From positions 93,166 to 157,165 of the forward strand of contig JACPAN010000005.1 in assembly GCA_016180815.1 (NCBI GenBank): a DNA stretch of 64,000 nt, given 5' to 3'. Shown one piece after another: positions 8,207 to 15,584 of the stretch. Each line of letters begins with the position of its first letter. Position 1 is the stretch's first letter. The stretch is from Elusimicrobiota bacterium. GTDB taxonomy: Bacteria > Elusimicrobiota > Elusimicrobia > JACQPE01. The translations under genes and the position numbers were made by a program. The notes below the pieces were generated by a model. That model worked only from the letters and a program-made list of their open reading frames with translations. It searched no databases and had not been told where the DNA came from.

Positions 8207-8802
8207 GAATTTCCTTGCTATCCATTTTTTTATTATCGGAGGTTCTTCCTTTGCGGGTTTATGGCGAAACGCCCGAACAATTGAGCTCTCAGCCCCGGTT
8301 TTTTTTCGGCGAAGCCGGAACTGGGCCGTCGATGGCCTTACCCGTGAACCCCGGTCCATCGTCTACCAGGGCCGGCGGCGTCGGGAGGGGTTCGTTTAAT
8401 GCCATGTCCGTCAGCCCTGGTTCCGGCGGATCGAGTTCGGACGGCGACGGTATTGAGGAGAGACCTTGGGAGGGCGGCGGCGGTTCAGCCCACCCGTCTT
8501 TAGTTCCCGGGGTTTTGGGTTTGGGGCTTGCTACCTTGGGTATCGGGGTGCTTTTAACGAGCAAAGGTTCTGCTGGAAAGCGCTTGATCGGTTTGGGATT
8601 TTTGGGTTTGGGCCTGGCCTTCGGCGCTTTAGCCGCCGGCGCTTTTTTGTGGCCTGTTTTCTTTCAGGTGTTGGGAGCGGTTCTGATGGGCTTATCCGTT
8701 GCGCTGGCGATCAAGGGGTCGCAAGATTTGGAACGCGAAAAAAGTAAGCCACAAAAATGGAATTGCGAAAAGTATCCGGAAATGTGCGAGGAGAGCAAAT
8801 AA
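8203..8802 (+). CDS. exported small membrane protein with glycine-rich hairpin, module 1 gene A
   Basis: I do not recognise a family. The protein has a signal peptide (SLLSIFLLSEVLPLRVYG) followed by a Gly/Ser/Pro-rich low-complexity stretch of about 70 residues. Two to three Gly/Leu/Ala-rich membrane segments follow (about residues 100-170), and a charged tail ends in NCEKYPEMCEESK with two cysteines. The start is uncertain. The GTG at 8203 coincides with the conserved GTGA of the promoter block and would give a leaderless message. A TTG at 8251 has GGAGG upstream but removes the signal peptide. The gene is first in a plus-strand operon and is divergent from the regulator at 7200-8066. Confidence 0.6.
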   Translation: MRISLLSIFLLSEVLPLRVYGETPEQLSSQPRFFFGEAGTGPSMALPVNPGPSSTRAGGVGRGSFNAMSVSPGSGGSSSDGDGIEERPWEGGGGSAHPSLVPGVLGLGLATLGIGVLLTSKGSAGKRLIGLGFLGLGLAFGALAAGAFLWPVFFQVLGAVLMGLSVALAIKGSQDLEREKSKPQKWNCEKYPEMCEESK

Positions 8803-8803
8803 G

Positions 8804-8914
8804 ATGAAAAGAAGGGTATCGAGGGGTGAGCCTGGTGCGGTCGCTATGACCATGGGCCTTAGCGCCGTCGGCGGCGTGATTGGCGCCGCTATCAGCGATT
8901 GGTTGGTTGACTAA
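8804..8914 (+). CDS. 36-residue glycine-zipper membrane peptide, module 1 gene B
   Basis: This short gene begins with an ATG one base after the previous stop codon and has GAGGAG about ten bases upstream. The peptide has a basic N terminus (MKRRVSRGE) and one hydrophobic segment rich in Gly and Ala (AVGGVIGAAISDWLVD), resembling glycine-zipper helices of small membrane-active peptides. Its position between two exported proteins with good ribosome binding sites on both sides supports it being a real gene. It has no signal peptidase site. A toxin or channel subunit is possible, but this is inference only. Confidence 0.6.
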   Translation: MKRRVSRGEPGAVAMTMGLSAVGGVIGAAISDWLVD

Positions 8915-8934
8915 AAATAAGGAGTGGATTCAAA

Positions 8935-9462
8935 ATGAAGAACGGATGGTCTAAAGAATTTTTGGCAATGGCGGCGGTTTTAATAGCAAGCAGCACGGCG
9001 GTTTTTGCCGGTTCACCGGCTTTAAACAGCGAGGAGGAAAAACAGGCGGCGCAGCCTCAGGTGATTATGGAAGGGAGTGAAAAACCCGACTACACGCTTG
9101 GCGTTTCCGGCAGCGATTGCGATGGAACGTTCGACAAGTGTGTTGTAGCGCCGGTTTCGCCTCTTGTTTACCCTAACAAAAGTGATCTTGAGGCGCGGGA
9201 GCAATGCAGTTTGGTTTGTGACGGCGCTCCAAAATTCACTAAAGCCGCAAGAAATTTAATTTTGGCGCCCTATGCCCTGGCAACCACGGTTTACAACACG
9301 GTTAAATGGCAAGCAAGCAAAGTCGACAACCCGCTTGCCAAAGTCGGCGTCGGTCTTTTTGGCCTTGCTGAAGGTCTTATAGTCGGCGCTTTTGTCCTTG
9401 TCGTTGCGTTGTTCTTCTCTGTTTTTGGTCTATTGGCCGGCGCTTTTACAGGAAATTGGTAG
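8935..9462 (+). CDS. exported protein with C-terminal membrane hairpin, module 1 gene C
   Basis: The protein has a signal peptide (about residues 1-25, ending AVFAGS), a middle region with four cysteines (SDCDGTFDKC and EQCSLVC), and a conserved C-terminal block. That block starts ARNLILAPYALATTVYNTVKW and continues with a long Gly/Ala/Val-rich hydrophobic hairpin ending in GNW. The same block is found in the module 2 protein at 11594-12271, so the two are paralogues. AAGGAGTGG provides a strong ribosome binding site nine bases before the ATG. No family is recognised. The architecture, a secreted domain plus a hydrophobic hairpin, suggests membrane insertion after export. Confidence 0.75.
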   Translation: MKNGWSKEFLAMAAVLIASSTAVFAGSPALNSEEEKQAAQPQVIMEGSEKPDYTLGVSGSDCDGTFDKCVVAPVSPLVYPNKSDLEAREQCSLVCDGAPKFTKAARNLILAPYALATTVYNTVKWQASKVDNPLAKVGVGLFGLAEGLIVGAFVLVVALFFSVFGLLAGAFTGNW

Positions 9463-9474
9463 GAGGATAAAAAA

Positions 9475-9582
9475 ATGAAGAGAATATCGTCATTATCAAT
9501 CTTCGTCATCTGCATTCCGTTCCTTATCGGTAGGGCTAAAAAAGGAGACGGACCCTGTGCGCGTCAGCGGCTCTACCGGTGA
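9475..9582 (+). pseudogene. signal-peptide fragment separated by a frameshift from the next frame
   Basis: An ATG with AGGAGG upstream opens a frame for MKRISSLSIFVICIPFLIGRA, a convincing signal peptide. After AAAAAA (9538-9543) this frame runs only 13 more codons to a TGA. Dropping one A would join the signal peptide directly to the body encoded from 9557. The two pieces are best seen as one gene with an apparent one-base insertion, or as two overlapping genes. Confidence 0.5.
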
Positions 9583-9970
9583 AGCGATAAAATTTTTGTC
9601 CACCGACTTCAAAAATGTCAGAACAAATTTCCATGTGGTCGAAAATCCAAACACAATTCATATCCGAAGCATTCAATATGCAAGCCGAAGGGCGGATAAA
9701 GTCGGTTTTTTTGTCGGTGTTACCGCAGGCGTCGGGGGCTTTTTGTTGTCGCCTAGCGTGCTCCTTATTACCGAGTTAAAAAGTAAAGGAAGAGCCGCTT
9801 GGGTGGCGGATGAGGGCGGGATGTTTTGTTTGAATGCCGCTTTGGCCGTGGGGTTTTATTTTTTGGCGAAAGGTGTCTACAACACTTGGTTTCGTGACGG
9901 CGTTTATCAACGGGCCTATCAATACGCTCAGGACAATCCTGTTGTTACTGATCCTGACCGAAACGATTAG
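9557..9970 (+). CDS. membrane protein body, module 1 gene D, likely frameshifted
   Basis: The frame from the GTG at 9557 encodes 137 residues with two hydrophobic segments (VGFFVGVTAGVGGFLLSPSVLL and LNAALAVGFYFLAKGVYNTWF) and a polar C terminus. GGAG lies eight bases upstream of the GTG, so internal initiation is possible. The frame is open further upstream to the A6 tract at 9538-9543. One base fewer there would fuse it to the signal peptide of 9475-9582. It closes the module 1 operon, and no family is recognised. The frameshift may be real or an assembly error. Confidence 0.6.
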   Translation: MRVSGSTGEAIKFLSTDFKNVRTNFHVVENPNTIHIRSIQYASRRADKVGFFVGVTAGVGGFLLSPSVLLITELKSKGRAAWVADEGGMFCLNAALAVGFYFLAKGVYNTWFRDGVYQRAYQYAQDNPVVTDPDRND

Positions 9971-10060
9971 ATGAAAAAGTAGTTGATTTCGCCCGGTTGG
10001 CTTTACCCATCCCGAAATTTTATCCATAACTTAATCGCGGCGGTTGGACGCTTTTAAAGG

Positions 10061-10927
10061 TTAGAAATCGAACATTTTTTTAATGCTGGCTTCGACCAAG
10101 AATAAGCCGGAGTCCGGTTTGGGTTTGAGCGTCGAATAAATATCAACACCGTACACCGCATGGCCGAGGTAAGGGATGAAATTGGCCAACTCGGATTCCG
10201 AAGCGCGCACCGTCAGCCAGCGCTGGAAAATGATTTTCGGTTTTTTATTGACCTCGATGTCCGCCGAAAACTTTTTGAGTTGAGCATAGCCGGGCACGTC
10301 CGCGCTCTGCGGCGCCGGTGAACGCGGCAAGAGGATGAATTTTCCTGTCAGCGGGCTGGAAAAGCGCCCGTCTTTGTTGCGATCGACCAGCCCGACTTGC
10401 CGCAGTTTCTCGATTGCTTTGGCGATTTGAGCTTCAGGGAATCCCAGAATCTGCTTAAGACGCTGCGTATCCCAAGGCTCGTAATCATTGACCATCACTT
10501 CATAAATCCAAAACGTCAGAGCGGAGCTTCTGATCACGTCAGCTTGCTTTTGCGTCAGGTTTACTTTTTTCACATCCACGGCCTGTTTCAACGCTTGCTG
10601 CATCGGCCCCGCGCCGGCAGGCGCGCTTGCGGATTGAAAAGCCGGCAAGAGGATAGAGTGCAAGATTTCCTTGCCCCAGAGGGATTCAAGATAAGCCAGC
10701 GTGAAATCCCTTAGCTTGCCGAGATCGGCTTTAAGCCTGAGCATCTGGGTCAGGGCGATGAGCGTTTTGGGCAGGGGGAGAGATTTGGCTTTTTCGAAAT
10801 TTAAATATTGGTTGTAGCTGAACCCGAAAACCTGCCTCCCTCCGTTGGCTTTGTAAAACCGGGCCGCCGCGGTGTAGCCTTCTTCTTCCCGAAGTCGCGC
10901 GAGGCATTTAGCGAATTTGTCATTCAT
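10061..10927 (-). CDS. TIGR02147/DUF4423-like transcriptional regulator, module 2
   Basis: This protein is the same length (288 residues) as the module 1 regulator and colinear with it. The N-terminal segment carries VFGFSYNQYLNFEKAKSLPLPKTL, split here between the FGFSYNQYLNFE and LPLPKTL parts. The central winged-helix-like region has LKQILGFPEAQIAKAI and LRQVGLVDRN, and the C terminus ends DSGLFLVEASIKKMFDF. It is divergent from the operon starting at 11088, with the conserved promoter block between them. It most likely binds there, possibly at CCTAGG. Cross-talk between the two paralogues is plausible because the two promoter blocks share their key motifs. Confidence 0.7.
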   Translation of the reverse strand: MNDKFAKCLARLREEEGYTAAARFYKANGGRQVFGFSYNQYLNFEKAKSLPLPKTLIALTQMLRLKADLGKLRDFTLAYLESLWGKEILHSILLPAFQSASAPAGAGPMQQALKQAVDVKKVNLTQKQADVIRSSALTFWIYEVMVNDYEPWDTQRLKQILGFPEAQIAKAIEKLRQVGLVDRNKDGRFSSPLTGKFILLPRSPAPQSADVPGYAQLKKFSADIEVNKKPKIIFQRWLTVRASESELANFIPYLGHAVYGVDIYSTLKPKPDSGLFLVEASIKKMFDF

Positions 10928-11003
10928 CGTATTTCAAGTCTAACCCCAAAAGAAAGTGAAATCATCATTTAACTTTTTTAACCGCCCACCCCATCCAGGT
11001 TTG

Positions 11004-11067
11004 TGGAACTTTTTACCGGTTGGACCCTAGGTGATAGACGCTTTCTCATCTTTAATATCTCTAGTGA
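11004..11067 (+). promoter_or_regulatory. conserved 64-bp promoter block of module 2
   Basis: This is the partner of 8143-8206, aligned with no gap. GACCCTAGG lies at 11023-11031, TCTTTAATAT gives a -10-like TAATAT at 11053-11058, and GTGA closes the block. The distance to the divergent regulator start (77 bp) equals that in module 1. Here the block is followed by AAGGAGG and an ATG at 11088, so module 2 has a conventional leader. Confidence 0.65.
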
Positions 11068-11087
11068 TTTGCCTAAGGAGGATAAAG

Positions 11088-11597
11088 ATGAAACAGATGA
11101 AGCCTGTAATTTGCTTTTGCGCCGTCGTGTTTGGTTTGGCTATCTCATGCGCGCAAGCGGCGCCGGGAGCGCCGGCCGGAGGGGATGAAGAGAGGGAGGC
11201 CGCCGGCCTAGCGGCTCATTTCGGCGAAGGCAGGCAAGCCGGCTCCTCGGCAAACCCATTTAACCTTCAAGCCGCATCACTTACTGCCGGCAAAGCGTCT
11301 GGGAATATGGCGGCATTGCCCAGAACCGGTGTATTGCCCTACCCGACCTATTACGATATGAAAAATATGCGAGTGGCCGCCCTACGGGCCGATGCCAAGG
11401 AGAAACTGATCTTGTCCATTGGAAGCGCCGTGGTTGGCTTCGCGGCGATCTGTGTGGCGGCTTTCTCCAGTATACCTGGGACGGTGGCGGCTATGGTTGC
11501 CGTGTTGGGCGCTGTGGCATTGCTCTGGGGCGTAATCTTTGGCGTGACGGCCTACCGGCGTTATATAGCCGCTAATCTGATAACGAGTTGGTTATGA
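11088..11597 (+). CDS. exported small membrane protein, module 2 gene A
   Basis: The start ATG has a strong ribosome binding site (AAGGAGGATAAAG). The signal peptide ends in the striking CAQA/APGAPAGGD junction, a motif repeated exactly in the next protein. A polar middle of about 70 residues leads to two Ala/Val/Gly-rich membrane segments (LILSIGSAVVGFAAICVAAF and a second ending GVIFGVTAY) and a short basic tail. The product occupies the same operon position as the module 1 protein at 8203-8802, but the sequences are only generally similar. No family is recognised. Confidence 0.7.
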   Translation: MKQMKPVICFCAVVFGLAISCAQAAPGAPAGGDEEREAAGLAAHFGEGRQAGSSANPFNLQAASLTAGKASGNMAALPRTGVLPYPTYYDMKNMRVAALRADAKEKLILSIGSAVVGFAAICVAAFSSIPGTVAAMVAVLGAVALLWGVIFGVTAYRRYIAANLITSWL

Positions 11598-12271
11598 AAA
11601 AAATTGTTGTTTCAGCTTTGTTGATTTTGACTATCTCTCGCGCGCAAGCGGCGCCGGGAGCGCCGGCCGGGGGTGATTCTTGGGAGAAAGAATCAGCGAG
11701 TTTATCTCAGACGTTTCATGGTTTCAAAGAAGGTCCGCGGGGCGCCCAACCTGTTAGGGTGGCCAATGTTGATTATGGGGTCGAAGTCGAAATGGAAGAG
11801 CAGGCCGCGCGCGCAACCGATCCGGAAACGAAGAAACGACACCTGGAAGCCCTTCAAAGATTCCGGGCCATGAGAGGCAGGCCGCCTTTAAGCGTTCCTT
11901 GGAAAGCCGCTTATTTTAATGACCTTTATGGCTGCGGTGATTGGTGGACGAATCCTTCTGAACAAGAGAGGTTGAAGTCTTTCAATTGTTCGGTTTGGCA
12001 ACCCGCGAAACCCTTGGTGAGCCCCGATGAAAACGGTGCAATGCGTGCAGGGGTATCTGCGCGAAATATCGTCTTGTCCCCTTATACCCTCGTCGCTACT
12101 GTCTATAACACCATACGGTGGCAGGTAAGAAGAGTCAGCGGCCCGCTTAAAGTTGTGACCGGGTTGTTCGGATTTCTTGAGGGAATCATTCTGGGCGTGG
12201 CGTTTATGGCGGCGGCCTTGGTAGCCGGACTTATGGGGCTAGTTATCGGCGCCTCGTCGGGCCGTTGGTAA
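11594..12271 (+). CDS. exported protein with C-terminal membrane hairpin, module 2 gene C
   Basis: The ATG overlaps the previous stop codon (ATGA), indicating translational coupling. The signal peptide (residues 1-19, ending SRAQA) is followed by APGAPAGGD as in the preceding protein, then by a helical, charged middle of about 90 residues and a region with two cysteines (YGCGDWW and FNCSVW). The last 75 residues (ARNIVLSPYTLVATVYNTIRW and a Gly/Ala/Leu-rich hairpin ending SGRW) match the C-terminal block of the module 1 protein at 8935-9462. Function is unknown; the shared block implies a common membrane role. Confidence 0.75.
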   Translation: MKKIVVSALLILTISRAQAAPGAPAGGDSWEKESASLSQTFHGFKEGPRGAQPVRVANVDYGVEVEMEEQAARATDPETKKRHLEALQRFRAMRGRPPLSVPWKAAYFNDLYGCGDWWTNPSEQERLKSFNCSVWQPAKPLVSPDENGAMRAGVSARNIVLSPYTLVATVYNTIRWQVRRVSGPLKVVTGLFGFLEGIILGVAFMAAALVAGLMGLVIGASSGRW

Positions 12272-12344
12272 ATGCGCATGAAACTTGTGCCGAATCATTG
12301 TCCCTCCTGGACGGACGACTGGCGATATAAATGGGGATAACTAA

Positions 12345-12818
12345 ATGAAAATAAAAATTCAAATCGCACTAATCTCAGTTTTGATTACAGGGGAATTTGC
12401 TTTATCCCATGCGGGTCAAAATGATGACTTGGCCGCAGAAGCACAAGGCCGTTTTGACGGCGCCCAAACGCCTACGGATGAGCGCATTTACACTACGCGC
12501 GAGGTGCCTTTGGAGCAGGCCTATGATTACGTGCCCTTTTGCCGGGGTCTTAAAGCCCCTGCCCCTGCCGAAGGCCCCTCTCTTCAAGAAAGAAAACAGG
12601 CAGCGGCTCGCCGCGGGGCTAGGACGGGCCGCTACGTTGGGCAAGGGGCCGGCTATATCCTGGGCTTTGCTATCCCCATGACGCTCGGTCTAACCGGAAC
12701 TCTGTCAGGATTTTGGGTTTACGCCGGTGTCATGATGGGCCTTTTCGCCATCGGCCCCATTCTAGGCGCCGCCATGGGTTGGACACTCGGCCGGCTGATC
12801 GGCTACTTAAAAACTTAA
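12345..12818 (+). CDS. exported protein with glycine-rich membrane hairpin, module 2
   Basis: The protein has a signal peptide (about residues 1-23, ending LSHAGQ), a polar region of about 65 residues with one cysteine, an Arg-rich stretch (QAAARRGARTGRYVG) and two Gly/Leu-rich membrane segments in the last 60 residues. The small residues at regular spacing resemble the other proteins of both modules. GGGGAT precedes the ATG. The gap of 73 bp from the previous gene shows no terminator, so it may belong to the same operon. No family is recognised. Confidence 0.65.
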   Translation: MKIKIQIALISVLITGEFALSHAGQNDDLAAEAQGRFDGAQTPTDERIYTTREVPLEQAYDYVPFCRGLKAPAPAEGPSLQERKQAAARRGARTGRYVGQGAGYILGFAIPMTLGLTGTLSGFWVYAGVMMGLFAIGPILGAAMGWTLGRLIGYLKT

Positions 12819-12834
12819 AAGGAGACGGGTCATC

Positions 12835-13749
12835 ATGCAAAAAATAACATTTTTAATTTTGTGCTCTGTTATTGGCTTTAGTTCTCCAACAGCATCCGCC
12901 GAATCAATCAAGAGGGCTCGAAACCACCCGGTTTTACGCCGCCGGCAGCCATCCCAAACGCCTCCTCTTACCCTGTATCATGCCTGCCGCGTGTATTGGC
13001 CAAGAGGCTATGTGTTTACACAACATCCTTCTTCAAATGGGTCCTACCATAATCTCTGTTTTGGAAGTCATGCGCCAAGCTTTTGGAAACGCTGGGAAAA
13101 AACAACAATGAATCTGATCATGCCGATTCAACTCTGCGCAGTAAATGACCGGTTCAAGGGCTGTCCTACATGCACCATGGTCGATGCCCACTCCATAGAT
13201 TCAATGCTGCGGGAACACCTGACTTTTATGCGCACCGGTTTCCGGGAGCTAGCAGACTCTCTTGATCGTTATGTTGGCTCTGCCAAAAATGAGGGCCATT
13301 GGAATCACCGTCATTATGAAATGTTTGAGAAATTTAACAAGGCGTTTCTTTACGAAATGAGCAAGTTGAAGCTTTATCAAACGTGGGATTCTGAACTGGT
13401 TGCCAACCAATTGGCCCAGCATGCCAAATTATCCAAATCAATTGATTATGCAGTTAAAACATGTCAACTGGAATTTCCAGCGTATGACATCCGGACTCAA
13501 TCTTATTCCACCAAGGTCAATGCTCAGTGCCATTCTCCCGTATCGAAGTGCCTCTATGAGCAAGCAAATGGGTCACTTTTTCAAGGTAAAGCTTCCGGCA
13601 AAAACTGTGTTATGGAACGTGCGCTTGATCTGGCCGACGAGCAACTTCAAACTGATCTTAAAAAGCTTATGGAAATGAACAACTCCGGCCAAAAAATCTT
13701 TAGTCACTTATGGCTGGAATCCGGGCCCCTGCCGGATGCCGTGCCCTAA
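12835..13749 (+). CDS. exported hypothetical protein, cysteine-containing
   Basis: The gene begins with an ATG preceded by AAGGAGACGG. The 304-residue product has a signal peptide (residues 1-22, ending TASAES) and no other membrane segment, unlike its neighbours, so it should be soluble and periplasmic or secreted. It carries eight or nine cysteines including CPTC and several well-spaced single ones, suggesting disulphides, and a helical region around residues 125-200. Codon use is less G+C-rich than in the housekeeping genes. I recognise no family. Confidence 0.65.
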   Translation: MQKITFLILCSVIGFSSPTASAESIKRARNHPVLRRRQPSQTPPLTLYHACRVYWPRGYVFTQHPSSNGSYHNLCFGSHAPSFWKRWEKTTMNLIMPIQLCAVNDRFKGCPTCTMVDAHSIDSMLREHLTFMRTGFRELADSLDRYVGSAKNEGHWNHRHYEMFEKFNKAFLYEMSKLKLYQTWDSELVANQLAQHAKLSKSIDYAVKTCQLEFPAYDIRTQSYSTKVNAQCHSPVSKCLYEQANGSLFQGKASGKNCVMERALDLADEQLQTDLKKLMEMNNSGQKIFSHLWLESGPLPDAVP

Positions 13750-13772
13750 GCGCCGAAAGAATTTTAATTTAA

Positions 13773-13886
13773 AACATCGACAATCTCCAAGGTTCCGAAC
13801 GCATCCTCGATAGCGAAGTCGAACAAGCCGCGGATGATTGTTTGCTTGTGTTTGAGCAAGTCGTGGCTGAATCTCAAAAGCAATAG
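13773..13886 (+). pseudogene. possible gene remnant
   Basis: Directly after a TAA, 37 codons read as a plausible protein end (with SERILDSEVEQAADDCLLVF) and finish at a TAG. There is no start codon with a ribosome binding site. It lies between two exported-protein genes and may be the tail of a decayed gene or of a frameshifted neighbour. Support is only the protein-like composition. Confidence 0.3.
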
Positions 13887-13906
13887 CGAAAAAAAATGCG
13901 GGGACA

Positions 13907-14530
13907 ATGAAAAAATTAAAAACGATGGCGGTCGTTTTGAGCGGTTTTTTGTCCGGGGTGACTCCTCTTGTTGCCGATCAACAGGATTTAATAAGCGGTT
14001 GGCAGCATTTGGGGATGATTAATGACGGTGCCCGGACATCCGGCCGCGTAACGAAGAAACGTCCGGTTCCGGTGGAGAAGCAATATTTGCCGGAGTTATC
14101 TTTTTCCACGGCTTCCAGACTCCCGATGCAACGCGTTTTTATCAGCCAAAAGGCGGGCGAGATAGCTGGAGGGATTACGGTCGGCGCCGCGCTTTTGGGT
14201 ATTCCTTCTTATTATCTTAGCCGGTGGTGGACGAGGGGGGCCCAGAGATTCATCGGAACTGCCGGGGTTGTTGTCGGTGGATCCGGCGGCTTGATTGGAT
14301 CGGCGACACAGGGGGCAATGATGAAGAAGCATGGCCAGGGAATCAGTTTATTGGTTTCGTCGTTGGGCGCCGCCGTGGGAGTTGGGTTTGCATCCGGCTT
14401 GGCCGATATCGCATACACGCGTTCATCAACAACATTTTTTGAAACGGCAAGCTGGATGGCTTTTTCCGGCGGTGTTGCCGGCATCGCCGGCGCCGGCGCC
14501 GTTCTTCTCGTTAGATATTTTTCGAATTAA
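13907..14530 (+). CDS. exported protein with several glycine-rich membrane segments, module 2
   Basis: The ATG follows GCGGGGAC. The 207-residue product has a signal peptide (about residues 1-23, ending PLVADQ), a polar stretch of about 55 residues, then four Gly/Ala/Val-rich hydrophobic segments broken by short basic or polar turns (for example AGGITVGAALLGIPSYYLS, and GTAGVVVGGSGGLIG). The glycine-zipper character matches the other proteins of the two modules. It is the last plus-strand gene before the convergent PorV/PorQ-like gene. No family is recognised. Confidence 0.68.
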   Translation: MKKLKTMAVVLSGFLSGVTPLVADQQDLISGWQHLGMINDGARTSGRVTKKRPVPVEKQYLPELSFSTASRLPMQRVFISQKAGEIAGGITVGAALLGIPSYYLSRWWTRGAQRFIGTAGVVVGGSGGLIGSATQGAMMKKHGQGISLLVSSLGAAVGVGFASGLADIAYTRSSTTFFETASWMAFSGGVAGIAGAGAVLLVRYFSN

Positions 14531-14562
14531 AATTTGACAATTTGCGTTTAGCGAACGGCAGG

Positions 14563-15552
14563 TTAGAACGCCATACTTAGGCCGACTCTAGGAAAAAATC
14601 CCAAATCGCCGAACGGGGCCAGGGCCGCGTCGATGGTGAGGCCGCCCAGGTATAAACCCAGGCCGAAGGAGAGTTTTCCCGTAAAGCTTTCCGTTTTATT
14701 TTTTGAATTGACCCCTACGCGCACGGCCAGGCCGCTTTCCGGATCTCCGCCGTCTGCCAACGGTTCGTTGTTGAAGGCGAGTTTCCACTCCATGGAGGCC
14801 GCGCCGTAAGCCGTTTGATCCACGGGCGCGATCACATCCAAGGCCAAAAAAGCCATCTCGCCCATTTTGTAGCCCATTTGCGCTTGGCCTTTCAGAGGAA
14901 GGGCGACGCTGCGGCTGCCCCATTTCACCGGCGGTCCGATATTAACGGCCGCCAGAGAGAAAGAGAGATTGGGATCGGCGAAGCGCCCGTAGGGGATATT
15001 CATGCCTAAGTTGGCGGCCATGCCTTGCCCGGAGATGCCCGGCCCGATTTTAGATTGCAGGAAGGAAAGGCCCGCGCCCCAGCGAACGGGTTGCGGTCCA
15101 CCGGCCACAGTCAAGCCGACCGCCATATCCGCGGGGCGGAATTCCCCGGTTTTATTGCCTAAAACGTCATAGAGGCCCAACGAGGGCTGAAGGACTTCAT
15201 GCACGGCCAAGACGATTTTTTTTGAGCCGACGGGATGGCCGTAAAGCGCATTGGCCTGGATAATGCCTTCGGGCAAAAATCCGCTGCCTAAAGCGAAGTT
15301 GCTGGCATCGGGGGCGCCCAAATAAGAAGCCGGCATTTGAAGGCCGGCCAGAGGATCGGCCTGCGATGGATTGAGCGTCTCAGCCAACGCCGCGCTTCGC
15401 GGCGAGGCGGAGAGCTTCAAGAAACTAGCCGCGGTCGTTCCTTTGGCCTTGTTGCTGAAAGCGCCTTCCGGCAGGAATCCAGCGTCTAGAAAAGACGTAA
15501 AAAAGGTGATGAGTGTGGTCAACGTGAAAATGACGAAAAACCGGGTAGTCAA
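14563..15552 (-). CDS. PorV/PorQ (UPF0164)-like outer membrane protein
   Basis: The 329-residue protein has a signal peptide and a long N-terminal part with KLSASPRSAALAE, reminiscent of the G.A..g.gga..A start of the PorV/PorQ family. Alternating beta-strand sequence, repeated NIG, GL and final aromatic FFPRVGLSMAF indicate a beta-barrel of the FadL-like fold. PorV/PorQ proteins in other phyla support type IX secretion or outer-membrane protein organisation, but no other type IX gene is recognised here, so only the fold is claimed. It is convergent with module 2 and divergent from hisC. Confidence 0.65.
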   Translation of the reverse strand: MTTRFFVIFTLTTLITFFTSFLDAGFLPEGAFSNKAKGTTAASFLKLSASPRSAALAETLNPSQADPLAGLQMPASYLGAPDASNFALGSGFLPEGIIQANALYGHPVGSKKIVLAVHEVLQPSLGLYDVLGNKTGEFRPADMAVGLTVAGGPQPVRWGAGLSFLQSKIGPGISGQGMAANLGMNIPYGRFADPNLSFSLAAVNIGPPVKWGSRSVALPLKGQAQMGYKMGEMAFLALDVIAPVDQTAYGAASMEWKLAFNNEPLADGGDPESGLAVRVGVNSKNKTESFTGKLSFGLGLYLGGLTIDAALAPFGDLGFFPRVGLSMAF

Positions 15553-15584
15553 AGCATAAGGATTCTAATAGAATTAAGGTAGAG

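Noticed and set aside
10397..10714. 105-codon plus-strand frame opposite the module 2 regulator
   Set aside because: Antisense to a gene with clear paralogy and motifs; composition is a shadow of that gene.
12397..12681. 94-codon frame in module 2
   Set aside because: Overlaps an exported-protein gene with a good ribosome binding site in another frame; no independent start site.
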